Source: Chara braunii (lineage: Eukaryota > Streptophyta > Charophyceae > Charales > Characeae). Taken from it: a stretch of 58,613 nucleotides of DNA. Numbering within the stretch: the stretch's first letter is position 1; each line of letters starts with the position of its first letter. The DNA is taken from the NCBI GenBank assembly GCA_003427395.1, contig BFEA01000212.1, forward strand, positions 2,131,198 to 2,189,810. The letters run 5' to 3'. Below, in pieces: positions 39,377-49,527 of this stretch. The notes under the pieces are model-generated. The model was not told the origin of the DNA. It saw only the letters and a list, made by a program, of their open reading frames with translations, and ran no database searches. Both the position numbers and the translations under genes were made by a program.

Positions 39377-39831
39377 AATGTCGGGTCTAGCTTTAATGGA
39401 CGCCTAAATAAACCGATATTATGTGACGCGCAGACCCACCGACACATCTTCATAACCACATCGTTGTCGACGTTGTCCTCCGTACGTACGTGCAAGTCAC
39501 AGGCAAGCGCACCAATCAACGAGAGATAATCTCTTTAATCCTAATTTAATCAAAGATAAAAATCTGGTCGGCGATCAACGCCGGCGATCAACGCCGGTTT
39601 CCACAATCATGAACCAATAAAAAGATCACGCGCGCCTTAAGTCTGCGCGCCCACACACTCTCTACTCTAGTCACCCACCCAGTCAATGTAAACCACAGGC
39701 ACAATCGCGCCTTGCGCGGTATACTTGAACCTTAAACCAACTTTTTTTTTTTTGCTTGCAAAAACCAGGGCGGATACCCTTGTAAGGGTATTCGCACCGA
39801 CAATGGTGATCCACTCGAAAAAATCTCTCAG
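39377..39831. other. Non-coding stretch before the Helitron remnant
   Basis: It contains a short CGGCGATCAACGC duplication (39,573-39,598) and a T run near 39,742. No gene recognised. Confidence 0.4.
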
Positions 39832-41706
39832 TTGCTTCACGTGAGGATCACCGAAGGTGAACGATTCTATATACGTGTGTTGCTACACCATGAATATTCT
39901 CCTGGGGTGCCTTTTTTTGCCAAAATTCGTACGGTGGACGGACTCGAATACGATTCTTCCGATCGGTGTGTCTTTGATCGTTTGCAAACCGATGATGCAT
40001 ACGATAAATGCATAGATACAACCGCAACGCATTACATGCCTGAAGAAGTTCGTAAAATGTTTATTATGATTCTCACATTTGGTCTCGTGAACGATCTAGT
40101 TCGTTTCTTTGAACTGCATTGGGATAAGATGTATGACGATTTTCCATACCGCGCAAACAATCAAATTATTCCCCCGAAAAATTTGCAATCGGTAGTGCTA
40201 TTTCATATTGACCATATTTTGCAAGAGTGGAAAAAAACTCCGCAAATCCTGCCTTTATTATCCAACATCGGACGGAAAAACAATTGCTTAGAACATAACC
40301 AAACATTACGATAACCGAACGGTACCGTCGATTCTAAACGACGAGTTGTAGTTTGATTTGATTGAAATGCAACGTTGATATGACTTTAATTACAGACACC
40401 TTCGGCCACGCCAACGAGTGCTGGTGGAAAGAGTTGTTCGGGCTGTGCAAGAGAAAAAACCGTTGCGTGCTTTTGTCGATGCACCGGCTGAAACAGAATC
40501 GACTTTTTGCACTGAAACGATTTTGACGGGCATCAGGTCTCGTTCTACCATTGGACTGGCCGTGGTGTCCAGTGACATAGTGGCGACTCTTTTGATAGGG
40601 GTTCGAACGTTCCACTCACGATTTCTCGCACCTTTGAAACCTGAGAATACTCGTCCCTTCTTAATTCTGAAACAAAGTGATCTCACGCTGTTTATCCGAT
40701 GTACTGACTAAATTGTTTGGGATGACGCTCCGATGCGTAACAAGTTCCACTTGGAAGCTCTTGACATTACGCTTCGGGACCTCTGTAATAATAACGAACC
40801 GTTTGGTGGAGAATTTCACCTTATTGTTAGGGATTTAAGGCATGTTTTGTCCGTTGTGAAGCACAGATCGCGAACACAACAAATTAATGCATTCATGAAA
40901 ATGTCTACTTTGTGAAAACATTTTGAGGTTTAAAGACTGACCAAAAATATGTCAACCTTAAGCGAGGGAAATAATGACATGACACGAATGTATTCAATTT
41001 TTTTATCGTGTTGGGAATGGTGATCATCCTCGTGTTGTTCCCAATGAACCTGCTGCAGTCAGATTGTCACCTGAGATTTGTACGGATAGACCGATTCATG
41101 AGTTGATTTCATGAACGTTTGACGATGCGTCTAATTATGTGAGGGATGCCAAATATTTTTCACCTTGATTAATTTTATGCCCTACGAATGACGAGGCGGA
41201 CTCTGTTAACAATTGTGTTCTTGATGATCTCCTTGGGGAGGTGTATGAGTTTTTCATTGTTGATTATCCTGATTTGGATAATAACGGACTCGATATTGAG
41301 CAAAAATTATTAAACTCTCTCAATGAATCCGACTTTCCACCTCACAAGTTGCACTTAAAAATTAGTGCGTTCGTGATGCTTTTGCGAAGTTTGTCACTGA
41401 AGCAATAACTTTGCAATAGTATAATGTTGATTCTAGAGAAAATCGTTTATGATAATTTGTTGAAAGTGACAATAATGCACATGGGTAAGAAAACAGTAAT
41501 CCCAAGATTGATCTGACAAGCGATGGTGAGAATATCAAGTTCATATGGTTTATCTTGTTTTTGCAATAACAATTAACAAGTCGCAAGAACAAACCGTCTC
41601 GCGTGTCAGGGTTTGGCTACGCAAGCCGGGTTTTGTGCATGGCCAACTGTATGCTGCTTTGTTCTTGTGTTGAGAAGCCCAACAACATTCGTGTTGTGTT
41701 GCCTAA
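39832..41706 (+). pseudogene. Helitron Pif1-like helicase, broken
   Basis: This is the C-terminal part of a Rep-helicase protein from a rolling-circle Helitron. In order it shows GERFYIRVLLHHEYSPGVPF with RTVDG (39,832-40,314), the linker before the helicase. A degenerate Walker A follows, FVDAPAETEST where the family has GPAGTGKT, so the lysine is lost. Next come LAVVSSDIVATLL and FHSRF, a Walker B-like WDDAPM, and GGEFHLIVRDLRHVLSVV (40,418-40,915, one TAA). C-terminal blocks are PTNDEADSVN, ESDFPPHKLHLK (41,007-41,393, two TGAs) and WLRKPGFVHGQLYAA (about 41,581-41,706). The N-terminal Rep endonuclease is absent. Multiple stops and frameshifts make it inactive. Confidence 0.85.
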
Positions 41707-42780
41707 TAAAAAAAAAATGACGAAAAATATTGTGTATCACGGACTATTAGGATACGTTGTTTTTTTTCAGTGTTTTTTTTTTTTTTTTTTTTTTCTGTCG
41801 AACCTTGGCATACCGATTAATTTCATTTTATTCTTTCTTCGCAGACGACCCACAAATGCGCCATAACTATGACACTCTTGCTAATAGCAAAAGGAGGAGA
41901 GCTATAGAACCAACAATACTACTAACTGTGATCCGAATGTTACGTTAAAAGCTCGAGCCGAACATTCGGAGAGGTCAAAGAAAAGTGAGAATATTGAGAA
42001 ATCGTGGAAGTGAACATATTGAGAATGATCATGCCCCTCTTGGTGAAGTTCAACGTGAATATTAAAAAGAGAATACCCTTGAGGATGCTGAGAAGACAGT
42101 TTTGGAAAGGGGTGATGACGGTTGTCGTGTTGATGGGGATGGTTTACGTAAATGTCTGTTATGTAGGCCTAATGACCTTATATTTCTCGATGACGAAGAC
42201 GATAACGTTACTAGTGATTCAAAAAAAAATTGTATTGATTCTACATTCTAGAGAGAAAAAAGTCGTGGTTAGAAAACTAATCTTGAAGGTTCTCCCGAAG
42301 CGCTCGAGCCTACCTTAGCTGATAATCGGAGGGGGACGACAACCTCCTGTTGATAAAACTTAAACTCAGATTATAAGAACGTCGAATGCCCTCTCTCTTG
42401 ATCCGCTTGCATTTCTTCCATTTTGTCGATGGGTCGTTGGATGTGCACGTATTCGTGATCCGTGTTCGCACTCTCAACGAAGTGGATGTCAAAAAGATGT
42501 TTATAGCACGTCGCAACCACAAAATCCTTCGTGGGTTATTGTGGTGCCGATATTAACGATGCACCCACAATTCGCGGGCCGAATCTGCGCGCTTAGTTTG
42601 CCAAATGGTTCGACGATGCGAAGAAGCTTCGCATGCAAAAAGTATTGACTAAGGTGTTTTTTTTAATATTTGTCAAAACTGCAACAGTCGTAAAATATGA
42701 ACGCACATGATAAAGGTTATTGAATTAGCAAAAAAACAAACTCACTAATATGTGGTTGTAACGACGATCTCGTCTTCCTT
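41707..42780 (+). other. Helitron 3' side, unresolved
   Basis: A T run (about 41,779-41,793) is followed by weakly coding-like pieces on the plus strand (KRRRAIEPTI near 41,890; GDGLRKCLLCRPNDLIFLDD around 42,140-42,200). I cannot assign them. A small hairpin (ATTCG...CGAAT near 42,570) lies before CTTAG, but it does not match the CTRR end of Helitrons, so the terminus is not defined. Confidence 0.35.
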
Positions 42781-42782
42781 CA

Positions 42783-43443
42783 GACCCGTTGAATGTTCCG
42801 GATTTGGAAACTTCTAACCCGTTAAATGTTCTAGATTTAAAGACTTCAAACCTGTTAAATGCTCCGGATTTGAAGACTTCAGATCCGTTGAATGTTTCGA
42901 ATTTGGAGACTTTTCCCATGCGATGTTCCGGATTTGGAGACTTCAGATTCGTTGAATGTTCAAGATTTGGAGACTTCATACTCATTGAACGTTCCGAATT
43001 TGGAGATTTGAGACCCGTTGAATGTTTCGGATTTGGAGACCTCAGACCCGTTGAATGTTCCGGATTTGGAGACTTCAGACCCGTTGAATATTCCGGATTT
43101 AGAGACTTCAGACCCGTTGAATATTCTGGATTTGGAGACTTCAAACTTGTTGAATATTCCGGATTTAGAGACTTCAAACCCGTTGAATGTTCTGGATTTG
43201 GAGACATCGGACCCGTTGAATGTTCCCGATTTGGAGACTTCTGACCCATTGAATGTTTCAGATCTGGAGACTTCAGACCCGTTGAATGTTCCGGATTTGG
43301 AGACTTTAGACCCGTTGAATGTTCCGGATTTGGAGACTTTAGACCCGTTGAATGTTTCGGATTTGCAGACCTCAGACCCGTTGAATTTTTCGAATTTGAA
43401 GACTTCAGACCCGTTCAATGTTCTAGATTTGGAAACTTCTCCC
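42783..43443. repeat. 33-bp minisatellite, about 20 units
   Basis: Tandem units GACCCGTTGAATGTTCCGGA plus TTTGGAGACTTCA. The 33-bp length is a multiple of three, so frames stay open on both strands. The plus-strand frame 43018-43536 would encode the 11-residue repeat DPLNVPDLETS. An indel near 42,915 shifts the frame. It directly follows the Helitron remnant. I do not call it a gene, because every frame is similarly open. Confidence 0.9.
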
Positions 43444-43739
43444 ATGTCACAATCATTTTTGCACCATGAGTTCATTATTCTTTCTAATGATGAGATTACT
43501 AGGATAATATTTGATTTGTCATATTGTCCAACATAAGGGACCTTTCCCCAGACCTCTCACAGATATGCACGGATACATAACCTTCTCAAAATGATTGCTC
43601 TCGTACTTGCTTCTTCTAATCTTTATTCCGCTCCGGTATGTAGACTACCCCTGCAAGCAGCATCTCCTCCAAATTTTCAACATCTAGCGGATTGCACAAG
43701 CGGGTATCGGGTAGCTGAAAATTCAGGAACGAAAATTCT

Positions 43740-44205
43740 GAAGTGAGAGTTTTGGGCAATCTGAAAATCTTGAATGATCCTGAAGTGGTGAAAGGCCGGA
43801 AGACCCTGAAAACCACTTGTTTAAGCAGACTGCATCCTGAACTGGTGAAGGGCGTCCTGAAGTGGTCAAGTGAGAGTTTTTGGCAGTCTGAAAATCCTGA
43901 ATGGTCCTGAAGTGGTGAAAGGTCCGAAGACCATGAAAACCACCCTTCACCACTTCAGGATGCAGCCTGCCTGAACATGTGGTTTTCAAGGTCTTCGGAG
44001 TTTTCACCACTTCAAGACCATTCAGACCTAAATGGTCCTGAAGTGGTGAAAAGTCCGAAGACCCTGAAAACCACCTGTTTAGGCAGGCTGCATCATGAAG
44101 TGGTGAAGGGTGTCCTGAAGTGGTGAAAGGTCCGAAAACCCTGAAAACCACCTGTTTAGGCAGGCTGCATCCTGAAGTGGTGAAGGTGTCCTGCAGTGGT
44201 GATGA
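43740..44205. repeat. Direct and inverted repeat cluster, foldback-forming
   Basis: A unit containing CCTGAAGTGGTGAAAGGTCC, GACCCTGAAAACCACCTG and GGCTGCATCCTGAAGTGG occurs at least four times in direct order. One copy (about 43,940-44,030) is inverted, reading CACTTCAGGATGCAGCCTGC and TTCACCACTTCAAGACC. Transcripts would fold into long hairpins. The cluster abuts the truncated RT at 44.2 kb. Confidence 0.8.
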
Positions 44206-45350
44206 AAAATACGACCAATGTTAACCTTCTCTCGCGGATTGTGCTCCACCATCCAACGATGCGCACCCCGTTAGGATCAATCCAGACGATGGTGGTACCG
44301 ATAGGATGGACTAATGGCGTCGCTGTTTTTCAAAGAGCAATGGTGGCGGTCCTAGGAGAGCTTATACCAAATTTGGTGAAAGTTTTTCTGGATGACTTCC
44401 CAATCAAAGAGCCGCTTGAGATGGATGAGACGGAAGTGATGCCTGGAGTGAGGAAGTTCGTCGCAGCTCACGTCGAAGACATTAAGAAGGTGTTAGTAAA
44501 GCTAGAGGACGCTAATCTCACAGTGAGTGGAACTGAAAGTAAATGGGCAGTGTCTTCCATTAAGATTCTGGGATATATCTCTGACAGAAATGGCAGGCGA
44601 CCGGACCCTGCGAAGTTAAAGAAGCTTATGAACTGGCCCACCCCGCTCCGACATATCACCGACATACGTCAGTTCCTAGGAGTGGTCGGGTTTTGGAAGA
44701 ACTTCATAAAAGTGTATGTTGAGAAGGCAGAACCCCTAAGGAGACTGGTGTGGAGAGGGGTGGAATGGAAATGGACTGATGAACAGGATGGTGCAGTAAG
44801 AATATTGAAAGAAGAGTTTAAGGAAGGAGGACAAGTCTTAGGAGTTCCCTATTTTGAGGATGAGGAGAAGCGGTCGTTTGTGGTATGTACGGACGCCGGG
44901 CCCGCCTCCATTGGCGAAGTCTTGGTTCAGAAGGACTCCGATGGTAAGGAAAGGCCTCTTAGATTCGAGAGTTAAACCTTGAACACCACCGAGAGGAACT
45001 ACTCGCAGTTTAAGAAATAAGTTTTCAAGGTACTTCATTGTTTGAATGTCTTCCGACATTATATTTACGGACAAAGGTTCGTATTGCGAGTCGACCCGAC
45101 GGCGGTTGCGGCCGTGTTACAAAAAGATTTTTCGTTGACCGATCCTACAATTACTAGATGGCTCATGCACATAAGGATGTTCAACTATGTGGTGGAGCGG
45201 ATATCCAGTGCCAATAATTCAGTTGCGGATGACCTATCGCGAATTTCCCTAGAGGATGGAAACCTGGGGTGGCCTGGAGGGGTTGACAAGTTTTTACAGA
45301 TGGAGATATGTTCATTAAAGATGGAGCGTAGTACCAGTAGGGCTTTTCTG
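44196..45350 (+). pseudogene. Giant element, second piece: RT motifs B onward and RNase H
   Basis: This frame picks up reverse transcriptase at TMRTPLGS (44256) and shows motif B (VVPIGWTNGVAVFQRAM), motif C with VFLDDFPIK, then GTESKWAVSSIKILGYISDR and FLGVVGFWKNFIKVY. The tether and RNase H follow (WKWTDEQDGAVRILKEEF, FVVCTDAGPASIGEVLVQ, with the catalytic TDA). Two nonsense codons interrupt the frame: TAA at 44973 and TAA at 45018. Beyond them it continues NVFRHYIYGQRFVLRVDPTA and SSANNSVADDLSR. There is no frameshift over the whole length. The RT N-terminal half, protease and gag are absent on this strand. Confidence 0.88.
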
Positions 45351-46544
45351 TTCCTAGATAATCTTTACACTGGTAAGTATCCTCGGATAGGACGGTATCT
45401 CGCAGGCGAGGTAGAGGCGGATGACAAGCTTAGGAAGGAGGCTCAACAATATTGCCTCAGGGTAGGTCACCTCTTTAAGAGACCACCTAAGCATGCCATG
45501 CCGATGAGGGTGGTCTGTGATGAGGATGAGCGACAAGAAATAATAGCAGAACTCCACGACGGTATCGTTGGAGGGCATAGAGGAGTGAAGGGGACTTTTG
45601 AGAAGGTCAGGAACCTCTACTGGTGGGACGACCTATATAGAGACGTGCAGTCCTACTGTCTGACGTGCGTGGAATGCCAGAAGAGGGTCATGGTTAAGTA
45701 TAAAGAGTTGTTGGTCGCCTCATATCCGGCAGTGGCAGGACAAAAAGTTCACGTTGATTTAGTCAAGATGCCCAAGGGAGAAGGAGGAATGAACTACATC
45801 ATGGATATTAGGGATGACCTGACAGGGTTCGTGGAAGCATGGGCGCTACGTCAGAAGATCGGAAAAGCCGTCAGTGAATGTCTGATGTAGTATATCACCC
45901 GGAACGGATGTGTCGGGAAGATCGTCATGGATAGAGGGTCGGAGTTTATGGCTAAAGAAGTCCAGGATTTGCTCCAGCGAGCGGGAATCCGAGTGTCATT
46001 ATCCACGGCATACCACCCTCAAATTAACGCTCCTGTAGAGAGGGGGTACCAGACTTTAGTAAATGTGCTCGTGAAACGGTGCGAAGGGAGGGAGAAGAAG
46101 TGACCGAAGTATCTGAGATTCGTCGTCTGGGCAGATAATGTTACAGTTCGATCGACCACGGGGTACCTGCCATACTCTTTATGGTTCGGGAGGCATTGTC
46201 CTTTACCCATAGAATTTCATATGGATTCATGGACGAAGATTGATTGGGAAGAATTGTCGACCAGGGAGCAGCTATTGGGCGCTAGGATTAGGCAGATTGT
46301 TGAAACCCTCGAGGATAGCACCCTGGATGTTGTAGAGAAGCTAAAAACCCAGAGGGAAAGGGAGAAGGAAAGATGGGATAAAAACCTTCTAGTCAGGCAG
46401 GATGAAATACCAGCGGGAAGCCTGGTCCTACTCTACGACTCCGCTCTGGAGAGAACGTGGACAGGGAAGCTAGCGAATAGATGGATGGGGCCCTACCGTG
46501 TGGTTAAGAGACTAGAAGTCAGAGCCTACCTGCTGAGGAATTAG
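45351..46544 (+). pseudogene. Giant element, second piece: integrase
   Basis: In the same frame as the RT/RNase H part, the HHCC domain reads HDGIVGGHRGVKGTFEKV, then LYWWDDLYRDV and CLTCVECQK. The catalytic core has MDIRDDLTGFVEAWAL with the first aspartate, IVMDRGSEFMAKEVQDLL with the second, and YHPQINAPVERGYQ with the glutamate. TAG at 45888 and TGA at 46101 interrupt it. The C-terminal part has GSLVLLYDSALE and RWMGPYRVVKRLE, the GPY/F module. No chromodomain follows. The protein would integrate element DNA. Its preservation apart from stop codons suggests decay by point mutation only. Confidence 0.9.
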
Positions 46545-47138
46545 ACGGAACTTAGACGGAACTAGATGGAAGGAACCAGTGTCGGGAGCCCGTTCAAAAT
46601 TTTTTAAAGATCGAAAAGAAACCACCCTGCACCCGAAAAATGACAAAGGGAAGGAGGGGGTCCACGAGGGATCAGAGAAGTCCTTAGAAAGGTCGACGAA
46701 ATAACCTGCGTAGGAACGTGAGTCGCCCACCTATGAAGTAGGAAAATCCTCTAAGGGATCCGCGAAAAGGGGGCGAGAAAAAGTCTTAAGGGTCCGGAAT
46801 AGCCGGCAGAAGATCTTAGAATGGGCTACCCTGAGACGGGAGAAGAAGCGCAAGGGTAAGGAAGCCATTAGAAGTATGTTAGTAGTAGATAAGGGAGAAA
46901 ACGAACACCGCCGCGAGAGGAGACGACGGAAGGTCAAGAAACGATTAGGGGTCAAAAACAAGATGATTAAGAAAAAGCGAGACAAGAAAAAGAAGCGAGA
47001 GAAAAGGACCTGACGGAAATGATGAGGACGATCTTGGGTTAATGGGTAGAGATTAGGAGTCAATATTTTTTCGCTCTCTTTTTCCTTTGATATACTAAAA
47101 TGCCTCACCGGGGACGTCGAGAATGGGGGGGGGGCTGC
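46545..47138 (+). other. 3' untranslated region and G-rich tract of the giant element
   Basis: No ORF on the element strand was recognised. It is purine-rich and ends with a run of ten G at 47125-47134, four bases before the LTR, which may serve as the polypurine tract. Confidence 0.5.
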
Positions 47139-49527
47139 TGTCGGGCGGCTCCACTCTTATGCCACCCTTTTATTTCCTCGATAAGGACTCTTAGCGAGAG
47201 GCCGGCTCACTTACTTTACCGGCAGGGACCGTTACCAGGATCCGGAAGTTACGCCGACAGAACAGCATCACGAGTACCGGTCGCGACATCTGGAAAGAAT
47301 GGAACCATTGACATAAAGGCGGACATCCTTACCTGGGCAAATATGGGCATAAGCCGCGGACGAGGATGGAAAGACTACCACAACAGGAGGATTGGCAAGG
47401 CCTCAAAACGAAGGGTACTACTGTGAAGGACCTGAATTGCGCTGAGGGTCGGCGAAAGGCCGTAAGGAAAAAGGGTGTCGGGCCCTTGACGCAGAGCTTC
47501 AAACATCTCGGGCAATGGCAGCCTCCGAAGCTACCACGAGTGACCAAATCCCGGGAACACCTTGCGTCGGGGACGATGGAGACCGACCTTTTTAGCAGGC
47601 CTTGGCGCCAAGGAAAAGAGGGTCCCGGCCTTAGGCTTGGAAATAGGCCTTATGGCCTAGAATTTCGGGGGGCCCGCTGGATTTTTCCTGAAGGTCCGGT
47701 ACCACCTGTGAGTAGGGACCAGTGGACCACTTAGGGCAAAATAGGCCCAGGACAGGTTCGGGGAGAGCAGCGGTACGAGGGCGCTGCAAAAGGCCCGGTT
47801 TCCGAGAAAAGGGCCCTCCTCGCTGAAAACTCTTAGAGGGCCTAAACAGGCTCGGGCACAGGCATGGTACCAGGGCGCTGCAACTTGTTGGCAGCCCCGG
47901 AGCACACAAGAGGTGGGGCACACTTCGAAAAAGGGCCCGGCAAAGTATGAAAGCCGAACCGGGCCCTAGACGGGGACACTTCTCGGATGCACTGACAAAG
48001 GGCGCACGGGAGGAAGAGTGCGCTAGTACACTCACGGGAGGAAAAGCGCGCTGGTACACGCACGGGAGGAAGAGCACGCTGGGACACACACGGGAGGAAG
48101 AGCGCGTTGGTACACGCACGGGAGGAAGAGCGCGCTTGGACACGCACGGGAGGAAGAGCGCGCTGGGACACGCACGGGAGGAAGAGCGCGCTGGAACACG
48201 TGTGGGAGAGAGGGAGAACGGGGGCCGATCAGGGGCGCGCGTGCGTGGGGTAAGACGGGGCGGGCGCACCCCCGAGTTGGCGTCAGGGCACACGCGCGCG
48301 CACTAGGCATCGGCGAATGGACGGAGGCGCACCAACGCGCACACGCATGCGCACCATCGCGCATGAGATGAGATCGGAAGCGAACAGGAAGGGCGCACAG
48401 GCGTGCAAGTGCGCACACAACCCCTGCGCAAACGATCCGGGCATGGGAGTGATCGCGCGCACTGGGATGCACCTGCGTACGGGGAACGAGAGCGTCGGGA
48501 TATCTGCGCGCACTGATGCGCACCTGCGCGGGCCGATCCGGTGTCGGAGGGGGCCGCGCACACTAGCGCACGAGTGCGTGCAAACGATCCGGGCATCGGA
48601 GTGAACCCGCGTTCTGGCGCACACGTGGAACGCGAGCGTCGGGGTGTTTGCGTGCACTGGCGCGCACCTGCGCGCATGCGATCCAGGCATCGGGATGATC
48701 GCACGCACCAGCGCGAGCCGGCGCACAAACGATCCGAGCTTCGGAGTGATCGCGCGCACTAGCGCGCGACTATGCGCAAACGAACCGGGCATTGGACTGA
48801 TCGTGCACACTGGCTCGTACCCGCGTACAGGGAACGAGGGCTTCGAGGTGTCAGTGCGCACACCTGCACGAGGAGGATCGGGACGTAAGAACAGTCGCGC
48901 GTACTAGCGCACATCCGCGCGCGAGCGATTGCGGAAAGGGGGATCGCTACCCGCACATGCGCACTCCAGCGCGCGAGAGAGAGCGGGCACCGGAACGCGT
49001 CGAAGAGCCATGGGCGCTAATCAAGGGTGCACGCGTCAAGGGTGTGCACGGGGCAGATCAAGGATGTGCAAGGCTACATCAAGGGAGGGAGCGGGCGAGA
49101 GCTAAGGGTACGCCAAGGCCGCGCCCTGGGTCACGTCGAAAGAACACGGCGGGGCCACATCTGTCCAGTACACGTTACCAGGGCGCCTCGACGACTGGGT
49201 TGTTTGGACGGACGAGTTGAGATCGGATACGGAGCGGGCTCATCAAGACCTGCCGAGTCGGGGAACTGAGCCTTCTGACCAGGGGATCTTCGAACGGGCC
49301 CTTTTGGGCGCGGTCGACACTACAGCAAAACAGGTCTTTTGGGGGGCACAGTCAGGACACTGCGAAGCGGGCCTCTCGGGGGCACAGTTTGGACATCGGT
49401 GAAAAGGCCCTTTTTGGGGCACGGTCTGGCGAAGCGGGCCTCTCAGGGCCACAGTTTTGACATCAGTGAAAATACCCTTTTTGGGGCACGGTCAAGAAGA
49501 CACTGCGAAGCGGGCCTCTCGGGGGTG
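47139..49527 (+). repeat. 3' LTR of the giant element, plus strand, 3'-truncated
   Basis: It starts TGTCGGGCGGCTCC right after the G tract and is collinear with the reverse complement of 36930 down to about 34,300. It carries the 28-bp array at 48,005-48,205, the 60-bp array at about 48,400-48,930 and about three 73-bp units at 49,330-49,527. It lacks the final roughly 0.7 kb, including the 29-bp array and the CGACA terminus. The break lies inside a 73-bp unit (CTCTCGGGGG|TGG). Confidence 0.8.

Noticed and set aside
42555-42600. Possible Helitron 3' terminus (hairpin plus CTTAG)
   Set aside because: The hairpin stem is only 5 bp and CTTAG does not fit the CTRR consensus.
43018-43536. 172-codon ORF with 11-residue repeats
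   Set aside because: The repeat unit is 33 bp, so frames on both strands stay open; there is no start context, domain or independent evidence for a protein.
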